NCBI GenBank assembly: GCA_036346225.1
Contig: JARFIW010000170.1
Coordinates: forward strand, 8,866,501-8,930,500
DNA: 64,000 nt
From: Platerodrilus igneus
Taxonomy: Eukaryota > Arthropoda > Insecta > Coleoptera > Lycidae
Reading direction: 5' to 3'
This document shows, in pieces, positions 45,371 through 54,820 of this stretch (the stretch's first letter is position 1; each line of letters begins with the position of its first letter). The notes below the pieces were generated by a model. That model worked only from the letters and a program-made list of their open reading frames with translations, had not been told where the DNA came from and made no database searches. A program made the translations under genes and the position numbers.

Positions 45371-45816
45371 TTGCCCGGCAATCTTGTTTGTCAAAAAAAA
45401 TTTTTTTCTGTTTTTTTGAAGAATCGTTCAGATACGGAATTGTCGTTTTGGAACAATGTTTGGAACAACTAGAACAACCTTAATCAACGGCCAAAAATTT
45501 CGATTTTTGAAAAATAGGGTGCCGCAAAAAAATGTGTTTTTGCCGTTTTTTGAAGAATCGTTTAGATATGGATTGTCCTTTTGGAACAATGTTTGAAACA
45601 ACTAGAACAATATTAAGCGATGGCCAAAACCGCGATTTTCGATAAATGGAGTGCCAGTAACAAAATGGGTTTTTTCAAAATTTTCGGGGAATCTTTTGGA
45701 ATAAAATAACGTCGAATTGGAACAATGCGGTATAAGATTAGAGCAATCTGGAACAACTTTCAAAATCATGATTTTAAAAAAATGGGATGCTTACTTCACA
45801 CACATAAATTTGGAAT

Positions 45817-46310
45817 ATAATTTACAAAGAATTCTGCTTTATAGCAGAAATGCAATGTTCCAACAACAGGTAAGTTAAGCAGCTAATGTGCAACAGCATG
45901 ATAACCTATTGGTCAGTCTACATTACTTCAAATGTATATAAAACTAAATACTCTGACACATCATTCACGGTAATGTTAATATATACGTTTTCTTAATACC
46001 GACATAGTGAAACAATCCAATTATTTGTGTTAATAACGACAAGCGTAGATTAAGTTCGCAGTAAAAATATGATAACCAAACTATGTCTTAAAACACACTT
46101 CTGGAACTTTACGTGCATTCTTGATTTTAAAATGTTATAGCATTTTAGTCTCTCTCAAGACTCATGTCATACTTGATTTTATCAAGTGTAACGTATCAGG
46201 GTGTATCTGGTATGGACAACATCAAGGATTGTGTTGTCGCATCGCGGATGTTGCAGGCACGCGCATACTTGGGAAAATGAGAAATCAACATTCTAGAATA
46301 AATGTTTTAC
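45817..46310. other. No gene recognised
   Basis: Spacer between FB2 and LINE copy 3. Nothing matched. Confidence 0.35.
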
Positions 46311-47237
46311 GTAAATCGAGATGAAGGTCGCACTTAAATTTAAAAAATTGAAAAAAAGAAACGAAAAATGGCATTTTTACTTTGAGAAACTAAAAGATAG
46401 AGATATTCAAGAAAAATTCGAAAAAAGCCAAATGAATTGTTGAAAGATAATGGAAAAATATCTGATACTAAGGAAGTACAAACAGAATGGAATAACATTA
46501 AATCCAGCTTAGACATGGCAGCCAGAGATATTCTGGGGTATACACAAAAAGAAAATAAGAAACCATGGATAACAAAGGATATCCTGAATTTAATAGAAAA
46601 AAGACGAAAATACAAAAATAAATCAGGCGAAACAGGAAAACAGAGATACAAAATCATAAAATGGGAAATTATTCGCAAACGCAGGAAAACTAAAGAACAA
46701 TAGATTGATGAAAAGTGCAAAGAGGTACAAAGTAAGATGGAAATAGGAAAGACAGATGAAGCATACAAACTAATTAGTACCAATTTTAGGAATATAAAAC
46801 CGTATAGCAAAAACATAAAGGACGCGGGAGGAAACGTCATTATAGAAAATGCAGAGAAAGTGGGTAGATGGCAAGAATATATAGGGCATTTATATGCAGG
46901 AGAGGAACTAACAGCATTAGAACAGAAATCAGACATTGAAAATGATGACTTGGGATATCCTAAAAATGGTAAGGCGCCGGGTACAGATAAGGTGCAAGTA
47001 GAAAATCTAAAAGCCACTGGATAAGCAGTAACGGAACGTCTATTCCAACTTGTAAGCTATATGTATGAGACAGGCGAGATACCCAAAGATTTCAAACGTA
47101 ACATCATAGTAACTATACCAAAAAAGAAAGGCGTGGATAGATGTGAAAATTTTCGAACAATAAGTTTGGCAGCACACGTGTCAAAAATATTAACTAGTAT
47201 TGTACAAAGACGAATGGAAAAACGAGCTGGAGAAATA

Positions 47238-48550
47238 CAGTATTGCCCGAAATAAACAGTACTGAAATTGTAATTGTTTTGTATATTTAAAAAATACATA
47301 TTATTGACACTTTATTATATGTTCTAAATGTGCGCCTCCTCGTCCAAGACAGACTTCATAACGATGTTCTAAGTTTCTGGTCATGTTATTGAATAAGGGT
47401 TGTCTCAGGGCTGCGAAGAAGACTCTAACGGCATCCTTTAATTCATCGATGGTTTGTGGTGCCCGTTTGAAAACGGCATTTTTAGCCATGCCCCAAATGT
47501 ATGCGTCTGGAGGTGTGAGGTCTGGAGAATGTGAAGGATAAGGGAAGTCAGTAAATCGTGACATGAATTTGCTTGGAAAATGTTCTTGAAGAAATTGACG
47601 AATTGCGGCAGCAGTATGGCAAGTTGCCCCGTCCTGCTGAAAAAATTGGTTTCGAAATGCCAAGTTACGTGCACGACAGAATTGACGTAGATCAGGGATA
47701 AATCGTGTTAAAATTTGTCTGTACCTCTGTTGATTAAGTGTGACTTGCCTATCATTCTCTTCGATAAAGTACGGACCAATGATTCCGTGTCCGGAAACAG
47801 CACACCAGACACTCACTTTTTCACTATGTAAAGGAACCTCTTGAACCTAATCGGGCCTGGCAAAGCCCAGAAATCGATTTGTGCGACGATTCACATAGCC
47901 TGACAAGTGAAAATGTGCTTCGTCTGAAAACCAAAATTTTTCAAAATTCAGGATTTTCATACTGTAACGCGAGAATTCTGGCGCAATATTCCACTCTACT
48001 GCGATAATCCCGAGGATGTAGATGTTGATGTACCTGAATCACATACGAAAATGTACCCAGCTCCTTCAGGATTCTTTGAAAGGAAGTTCTTTTTAAATCA
48101 AGTTGTAACGCTGTCCTTGCCTGGCTGACTTTCGGATTTTCTAAGATTTGCTCAAAAACACGTTCATGGTTATTGTTGTTGTTAACTGTCCTGGGACGCC
48201 CCGAGTTTCCTTTTCGTTGGCACAATACACTACCTGTATTTCTAAACTTTTCAATAACCTTCAAAATTACAGCATTACTTGGAGAACGTTTATTAAACCT
48301 TTGTGTGAATTGATCAGACACGTATAGCAAACTTGCACCATTACGTCGGCCGATTCCGTATGAACGAAAATAATGCTCTACCAGAAACACTTTCTCCTCT
48401 GTACTTAACACCATTTTTAACAATTAGGCCCTACTAATTACTTGTTTGAGGTTTACTTGACAGGTCTATACTAGCTAACTTGAGTGTGACAGCGCACGCA
48501 TAAAAACACCGCCAACTTAGTTTCAGTACTGTTTATTTCGGGCAATACTG
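47238..48550 (-). mobile_element. DD41D-type mariner element nested in LINE copy 3
   Basis: The inverted repeats are exact over 29 bases: they begin CAGTATTGCCCGAAATAAAC at 47238 and end in the inverse at 48550. TA flanks both sides (47236-47237, 48551-48552), and the LINE text on both sides joins across it. Total length is 1313 bases. Confidence 0.95.
47301..48423 (-). pseudogene. Mariner-superfamily (DD41D) transposase, two lesions
   Basis: From 48423: MLKMVLSTEEKVFLVEHYFR begins the first DNA-binding helix-turn-helix. A basic linker follows (CQRKGNSGRPRTVNN), then a second HTH (QARTALQLDLKRTSFQRILK) up to 47941. One frameshift follows, then FWFSDEAHFHLSGYVNRRTN (first Asp), a single TAG codon, and from 47816 SVWCAVSGHGIIGPYF, NQFFQQDGATCHTA (second Asp) and SHSPDLTPPDAYIWG (third Asp). 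I count 41 residues between the last two. The end is GGAHLEHIIKCQ. Only one frameshift and one stop separate it from an intact frame, so it is relatively young; the TIR identity agrees. Family role: cut-and-paste transposition at TA. Confidence 0.9.
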
Positions 48551-49649
48551 TACTAGAAGAAGATCAATTTGGGTTTAGGCAAAACAGGAACACACGGAAG
48601 GCTATTTTAGTTCTGAGAGTGATAATGGAGAAACCAACAGAAAAAGAGGAAAGCATGTATATAAGGTTTGTAGATCTGGAAAAAGTATACGACAATGTAA
48701 AATGAAGAAAAATGTTCGAAATACTCAAAAAAACTGGAATGAGCTGTTGGGATAGACGAATATTACATAGCTTATACAAAGAGCAAACAGCAGTAATAGA
48801 ATTAGAGCAGGAACGTAGAGAAGTAAACATTAGGAAAGGGGTGAGACACGGATGTGCCCTATACCCATTAATTTTTAACTTGTACATTGAAAAGGTACTG
48901 AATACTGTGAAATGCAGGAAGACATTTGGAATTACTATGCAAAGACAAAAAAATTATATGCTTAGATTTGCAGATGATATAGCAGTATTGGCATCTGGCA
49001 ACGAAGAGTTAGAGAGATACGGTATGAAAATTAACAAAAATAAAACTAAAGTACTAGTATGCAAAGTATGCAAAGAGGTTAAAGATTTCTGCTACCTAGG
49101 AAGCCAAATAACGCAAGGTGGGAAAAGCGCAAATGATATAAAACAAAAATTAGCACAAGGTCGTGTTACATTTAACAAAAAAAGCAACTACCGTGTTCAA
49201 AGACAACAAACATAGAAACAAGCAAAAAATAGCTTAAAACATATGTGTGGAGCATAGCACTGTACGGCTGTGAAGCCTGGACAGTAGGAGAAGCGGACAA
49301 GAAAAAGGTAGAAGCCTTTGAAATGTGATGCTACACACGAATGATGAAGATATCATGGACAGACAAAGTTAAGAACAAAGAGGTACTAAAACTGGTAGGG
49401 GAAGAAAGAAATATGTGGAAAACGGTACAAAAAAGAGATATAGAATGATAGGCCACATATTACGGCATGAGGGAATAGTGCGTAATATATTAGAAGCAGA
49501 GATAGGAAAAAAGAAAAATAGAGGTAGACCTAGGTTAGACTATTGCATACAGATAGTGAAAGATGTAGGCTGCAGGAATTTCAGGGAAATGTGTAGGTTA
49601 GCTCGGAATAGAAATCAATGGAGGTACGCGTCCAACCAGTTCCAAGATT

Positions 49650-51040
49650 GAAAACCTAACGATGAAAAAAATAATTGTACTTAAACTTGATGATTATTAT
49701 AAGCAACTACGGGTATTGGTTTTGCAATATATTTTCAACCAATGTTAATTGTGCTAAAGGATTTACTGGAAAACTATTAATTCGGCAAATGCCTAAGTGT
49801 TGTGGAATCTTGGTACACAGGCTGCTTAACCCCCTGCACATACCACTGAATCTCGCTGAAATAGGGCATATAATTAGAAAACAATAGAAGGGGACCCGAG
49901 CTGTATATAGGCTGTGTGGGGATTTCAGGGAACTGTGTAAGCTAACTCAGATTATAAATAAGTAGATGTACGTGTCCAGCCAGTTGTGAGACGGAAAACC
50001 TATCGACAAAAAAATAAGCGCACATAAATCTGATGATTATTATAAACAACTAATTGTTGGTTGTGAAATATCTGCCACTAATGTTGATTGTACGAAAAGC
50101 TATCTTGGAAAAAATACTAAATTGGCAATAGTTCAAATGCTGGGGGAACTTGGCAGCCACAAACTGCTTACCCCCTTCTCAACCCTACATGTGATTTTTC
50201 AATGTTCCACCCGAAGGTACTACATTGGCCAGGAAGCGAGTTTTTTTTACCTGGAAAATTTGGAATTTTGCCGAACCCTTGCTGTTCCAAGCAAGGTAAG
50301 GATCTTTAACGTGCGTGACAACCTTCACACACGGGACCTCCATTTTACCTCTCATCCAAACGAGGGTGTATTTTTGTGAAAAATGCGCGACTAACAGTTT
50401 TCAAGCAAACCGTGTCAGGATTCGAACCCAGGACCTTGGGCGTAGTAGTCACACACATGCCAACTACGCCACGGAGCCGCCTCCCTCTTCACAAGCACTG
50501 AATGTCGGAGAAATAGGGTATATAATTGTACAACAATATATAGGACCGCACTGCACCTAACAAGAAAGAACAGCGCCTATGATCAAAAATAACAAACATA
50601 GAAACAAGAAGAAAATTTCTGAAAGCATATGTGTAGAATACAGCACAGTATGCATATGAAATACGGGCAGTAGGAAAAGCAGACAGAAAAACGGTAGCAG
50701 ACTTTTGAAAGGTTGTGCTTTAGATGTATAAGGATCATAGCATGGACAGACAAAGTTAATAACAAATAGGTTATAGAAATAGTTGGGGAATAAAGATATC
50801 TGTGGAAAATAGGAGAAATAGACGGGCAGAATACGTTCTAAGGCATTTTTGGGGAATCGTATGGGATATATTACAAGCAGAGATAGGAAAAAGAAGGTAG
50901 TTGTAGACCTAGATCAGATAGTGATAGATGCAGACTGTGCAAATTTCAAGGAAATGTGTAGGTTAGTTCAGAATAGGAAACAATGAGGGTACGCGTCTAA
51001 CCAGTTTCAGGGCTGAAGACCTAATGATGATGATGAAGAT
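49650..51040 (+). repeat. LINE A triplicated 3' tail, copy 3
   Basis: Order: untranslated unit (49660-49905), decayed ORF-end copy (about 49910-49990, GDFRELCKLTQ-like), second untranslated unit (50000-50540, with SINE), longer third copy of the RT C-terminal region (50545-51020), and GATGATGATGAAGAT end. The first two iterations are about 340 bases apart. Confidence 0.85.
50178..50481 (-). mobile_element. tRNA-derived SINE, copy 3, nested in LINE tail
   Basis: Minus-strand head GGCGGCTCCGTGGCGTAGTT with A box at 50471-50460 and B box GGTTCGAATCC at 50428-50418, the best preserved promoter of the three copies. It splits the LINE text GCTTACCCCCTT / CACAAGCACTGAA, which is continuous in the copy at 56800. 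A C/T-rich stretch (CCCCTT, CCCTCTT) on both sides may be the target duplication. Confidence 0.85.
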
Positions 51041-51050
51041 GTAAATCGAG

Positions 51051-51365
51051 ATAAGAATATGACTTGTCTTAAACACCCGAAGTTCTACAAAATGGGGCAA
51101 TCCATGCGGTGACTCGTCCTTAGATTCGTCTCGAATTTTTCACATACGTGAGTTAGTTCCTAGTTGGTTTTCTATACACGAAGCGACGGTTTATATAAAT
51201 TACGTAGCATAGTAAACATAAATGTGTACATATAATTAACCTATCGTAAAGCTTTTGTGAAATATTTAGTTATAACTTGTTGATAAATTATTTAAAACTG
51301 CTTATACTTTACAATAGTATTCAATATTTTTTACAAACATAAACATGCACGATCGAGCTAGATGA
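51051..51365. other. No gene recognised
   Basis: AT-rich spacer after the LINE target duplication. Confidence 0.35.
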
Positions 51366-51581
51366 ACTTGTACCTGTTATAGAAAATTAGCTGCAAAGGA
51401 AGCAGCCTATCAGAAGGCAGTTTTGGATAAAACGTCCCGAACTCGTGAAAGAAAAAATGAAAACCTCTTCGAACCTCGTGAATCTGCTTCTTCTCCTTTA
51501 CTTGAATATCCATCCATTTCAACATTTTTGAACGGTTGTGAACATTTTGAGTCTGAGGGCATTCAAGTATCTAAACATTAG
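51366..51581 (+). other. Coding-like open stretch without start codon, unknown
   Basis: About 71 codons between stops read TCTCYRKLAAKEAAYQKAVL, DKTSRTRERKNENLFEPRES and PSISTFLNGCEHFESEGIQV. The composition is protein-like (Lys/Glu/Ser), with no stop in this frame although neighbouring frames are broken. TAG is followed at once by GTAAGC, a donor-like site, so it could be an exon fragment. I know no family. Confidence 0.25.
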
Positions 51582-51630
51582 GTAAGCTCTGGCATTGGGC
51601 GCCTGTGAAACAATTTTGTGTGCTCCATGT

Positions 51631-51645
51631 GGGGGGGGGGGGGGG
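51631..51645. repeat. Run of 15 G
   Basis: Homopolymer following CTCCATGT. It is a likely site of length error or polymorphism. Confidence 0.9.
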
Positions 51646-51984
51646 TAGGCAAAACAAAGCTTGGGCGGAAGTGCTATATTACCTCGCCACCTATTGTACC
51701 AACAACTAGCTTCAAGTTCAATTCACGAGAGGGCATGGGTTTGGGCGTAGGTTGAATATGTTAACTCAAAATTTCATAAATACCAGGGCTCAATTACATC
51801 TTTAAGCACGAATAAAAATTAATTTGACTGAAGGAAAATGAAGAAACCCTCCAACAATTCACTCAAGATCTGTAAATAAATTATTAACAATTTACTACAA
51901 ATATTTTCAAAAACAGTCAAAGTATCAACGTACCACAAATTATCAGTGTTGATTCAGAAAAGAAAGTCACATAATTAAATGTAT

Positions 51985-52861
51985 CTAAATTCAAATTGGA
52001 TTTATCCCTGGGTATGTAAGAAAAGGAAAACAAATCACATACATGTGTCGGGATACTTATCTTGTCAGCCCTCGGAAGCGAATTGACACAGCATCGCCAC
52101 GGTAGTCAGCAACAACCATACTACTAACGTAATTGCAACGGCGGTCTACATGCAAGAGCAGTTGATCTACATCAAGGAATAATCGGGCTACGCAACAAGT
52201 AATTTAGCCTCCAGCTAAGAGGCAAAAAATGGAAAATCTTACTAATATTAACAACCCTGGAGCACTTACTGATCCACACCAAATCTACACATTTGATAGG
52301 GGAGAAACGTGCATCGCTCTTGGAGTAACAGAACGATCAGTTTCTACAAGTGCATTAACGCACAAGCTGCAGAATCAAAGCTTAAAAGGAGTTCAAAATA
52401 ACATGAACTCCAAAAGAAAACATCTGCGTTATCGAAACGTGAATGAAACTGGATAACACGGTTTTACCAGAGAATAGTACGATATATTATTTCGACAAAT
52501 CTTTAGATGGGAAACCCACTAGAACGCAATTATACGTTATCGGAAGGTATAACGCGCTCACGGATACCTAAACAGGATCTTGACTAATTAATTGTAGCAG
52601 AAACTTGTCGTTTCAAAACAACTAGATTTACGTTGAGAAATTGTTAAAAAGAGTATTTATTAATTATGCGGAAGGATTTAACAATAGATATGGAATTTAT
52701 ACGAACGGATAATAAATTAACAAGGGATTTGAGTTGAAAATTATGGTAAAACGAGCTTATCTGAACAGGTACAATATATCGGGTATTGTTGGAAAATTTA
52801 ATCCTCAAAAAGGAATTTATGTAAATAAAATAATCAATTATTGCCGAAAATGAACGTAACA
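51985..52861 (+). repeat. Unclassified repeat family D, copy 3
   Basis: The best preserved copy. A frame at 52229-52456 starts MENLTNINNPGALTDPHQIY and includes GETCIALGVTERSVSTSA, which resembles a recognition helix-turn-helix. It is preceded in frame by PPAKRQK, a nuclear-localisation-like basic run. After a shift, TIYYFDKSLDGKPTRTQLYV and later YAEGFNNRYGIYTNG and YLNRYNISGIVGKFNPQKGI follow. A decayed DNA-transposon protein is my best guess, not established. Confidence 0.75.
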
Positions 52862-52954
52862 ATGTTCAGGCAAATACAGTGCATAATGTCCAGAAAAATA
52901 GTACTATTCAATTGTTATTGACGGAACTCCTAACATTCCCCACGTGGATCATTT

Positions 52955-53880
52955 ATCATTTATAGTGTGTTTTGTTCAAAAAATTTTGCATGAAGAATTG
53001 TATCTTAAACAATTAGTTTCCTGCTGGATACCGCAGCTGTTGACCGAAAAGCAGAAAGCAGTTAGGATGAATTGGCGTCAAAAATTCCAGACCGCTTCAA
53101 CACAAGGAACTCTAAAATCGTATACAACATCGTGAGTGCTAATGAATCTTGAATTTACTCATAGGAGCCAGATAATAAACGCTAGACGTCTGTATGGCTG
53201 TTCCAAGGTGAAGAAAAGACGACAAAAGTCATCCGTTCTCGAAGTGTCTTCAAAAACATAGTTGTAACATTTGTCTCGAAAGCAGATCATGTCATAATAA
53301 CTACTCTACAAGATCAAACAAGTGTTACAGCCGATTGGTCTACAACTATTTTTTTGCCGCAAATCATAGCAGAGCTCCGAAAAACCAACCCCAAACGACG
53401 AATCGTTCTCCACCAAGACAGTGTCACCAAAAACGATGGTTACATCATTTATCAGGAAAACAGGTCATGTAGTAACAATTCCTTTACAAGATCAAAGAAC
53501 TTTTACTGCCGATTGATATACAACCATTTGTTTGCCGCAAGTCATTGCGGAGATTCGAAAAACCAATCCAAAACGACGAATCATCCTCCACCAAGATAAA
53601 GCACACAGCTCGCAGGACACTTGAATTTTCAACGCAACAAAAAGTCGAATTGCTGGGTCATCCTCCAAACATTTCCCACCTAAGTTACAACAATTTTTAT
53701 ATCTTTCCGAAAATCAAGGACGGACTGCGTGGTCAAAGGTTCCACTCGTCAGAAGAAGCAGTCGATGCCTTCAAAAATGCAATTTTGAACAACAAACGAG
53801 TGGAATAACTGCTTCCAGAGTTCGTTCGAGCGCATCCAAAAATGCTTTGATCTTCGTGGAGAATACTTTGAAAAACAATA
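52955..53880 (+). pseudogene. Mariner (DD34D-type) transposase, with internal duplication
   Basis: The text follows a classical mariner transposase: QLVSCWIPQLLTEKQKAVRM, NWRQKFQTASTQGTLKSYTT, a KKRRQKSSVLEVSSKT-like decayed part, then a strand with ADWSTTIFLPQIIAELRKTN and RRIVLHQDSVT. The block from about 53284 to 53430 is then repeated, about 15-20 % diverged, at about 53462-53605. It continues with TARRTLEFSTQQKVELLGHP, a decayed SPDLS region, FPKIKDGLRGQRFHSSEEAV and finally DLRGEYFEKQ with a stop at about 53880. Shifts between all parts. The 5' end and inverted repeats were not found. Confidence 0.75.
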
Positions 53881-54816
53881 AAGTCTTTAAAAGTGCTCGT
53901 GCCATTGCTCATGCGATGCATACAAAACACACATCTGTATGGAGGGTATTGAAGGAATACCAGAAGCATCCCTTTCACATTCGAAAAGTGCAAACGTTAA
54001 TTCCAGCTAATTATCCCAACAAAGTTCGATTTACCGAATGGTACTTGAGAAAAATTAACGACGTACCAGAATTTCCTAGGAATATATTATGAACAGACGA
54101 GGTATGTTTTAGAAGGGATAGCTATTTTAATACACACAACAGTCACATTTGGAGCGAAGAAAATTCTCATGCCGTTCACAGGTTTCATCAGAAGTTTTCT
54201 TTTAATATTTGGGCTGGGATTGTGTGGGATTATGTAGTGCGACCGTATTTACTGCCTGCACGGTTAGATGGTCATGTGTATAGGATTTTTCTGGAACATA
54301 CTCTACCAGAATTGCTTGAAAATGTCCCACTTAATATTCGAAGAAATATTGTTTTCCAGCATGATGTTGCACCAACATACTTAGGATTAAATTGCCGAAT
54401 TTACCTAAATGCAGAATTTTCAAATGGATGGATCAGAAGAAGGAGGCCGATTTCTTAGTCTGCTTGTTCACCAGATATAACTCCAGTTGATTTTTGTATT
54501 TGGAGTAATATTAAATCACTGGTTTATGAAACACCAGTTAATAGAAAAGAAGAGTTAGTGGCTCGAGTTATTCAAGCGTTTGATAATATTCGTAAACGTC
54601 CACAACTATTTCGAAGAATTCGGCAGTCGATTGCACGTCGTTACAACTTGTGTAACGAAAATGGTGGTCGTAACTTCGAATAATTTTTATAAAGTTTGAT
54701 TTCTAGTTTATCTTGACCCGAGAAATTTCTTGACATTAGTTTATTGATAAAAGATGTCTATTTAAGTTCCATCTATCGTTTCTGAAAATTTGGAATAGTT
54801 ATTCTGTGACACCCTG
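53881..54816 (+). pseudogene. Second mariner-superfamily transposase fused behind the first
   Basis: Starts inside a helix-turn-helix (ARAIAHAMHTKHTSVWRVLK), then HPFHIRKVQTLIPANYPNKV and a TDEVCFRRDSYF block with the preceding Trp codon mutated to TGA (first Asp). FNIWAGIVWDYVVRPYLLPA follows, then IVFQHDVAPTYL (second Asp), a stop, and CSPDITPVDFCIWSNIKS (third Asp; 41 positions from the second when the stop is counted). It ends NENGGRNFE with a stop at about 54682. The element end GTGACACCCTG followed by TATA at 54806-54820 fits a mariner inverted repeat; its left partner is lost at the junction with the first transposase. Confidence 0.8.
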
Positions 54817-54820
54817 TATA

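Larger units (their letters stand above)
43719..45807. mobile_element. Second foldback-type element (FB2)
   Basis: Outer ends GTGTGTGAAGTTAGCACTCC (left) and a close inverse on the right face each other between two copies of ATTTGGAAT (43710-43718 and 45808-45816), a probable 9-bp target duplication; the right end has about four extra bases. The left arm runs to about 44238, the right arm from about 44640. Each arm has two copies of a unit with GGCACCCCATTTxTCxAAAA and TTGTTCTAGTTGTTCCAA. The right arm also has a five-fold array of another unit. No transposase frame is visible. It shares no sequence with FB1. Confidence 0.8.
46437..49650 (+). pseudogene. LINE A linker and reverse transcriptase, interrupted
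   Basis: Frames at 46437-46703 and 46737-47024 encode the Lys/Glu-rich linker between endonuclease and RT (LDMAARDILGYTQKENKKPW, then DEAYKLISTNFRNIKPYSKN) and the start of RT (GKAPGTDKVQ). YETGEIPKDFKRNIIVTIPK follows at 47061. After the mariner insertion the RT resumes with GFRQNRNTRK-like text, a VDLEKVYDNVK palm block (about 48670) and LRFADDIAVLAS (FADD, about 48960). The C-terminal region with GHILRHEGIVRNILEAEIGK and SNQFQD ends at about 49650. A short in-frame deletion removes residues between EELE and RYGMKIN. Stops at several points make it inactive. Confidence 0.85.
46321..51040 (+). mobile_element. RTE-like LINE (family A), copy 3, with target duplication
   Basis: GTAAATCGAG occurs immediately before the element (46311-46320) and immediately after its (ATG)n tail (51041-51050). 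The element is 5'-truncated to the end of the endonuclease (ATGAAGGTCGCACTT). It contains the linker, RT, C-terminal region, the three-fold tail and the ATG microsatellite. Removing the nested mariner (47238-48550, plus TA) and SINE (50178-50481) leaves about 3.1 kb. The duplication proves that the whole composite, tail included, was inserted in one event. Confidence 0.9.

Noticed and set aside
46340..47017. 225-codon minus-strand frame with many hydrophobic residues
   Set aside because: Antisense shadow of the LINE A linker and RT; the plus strand gives recognised LINE text.
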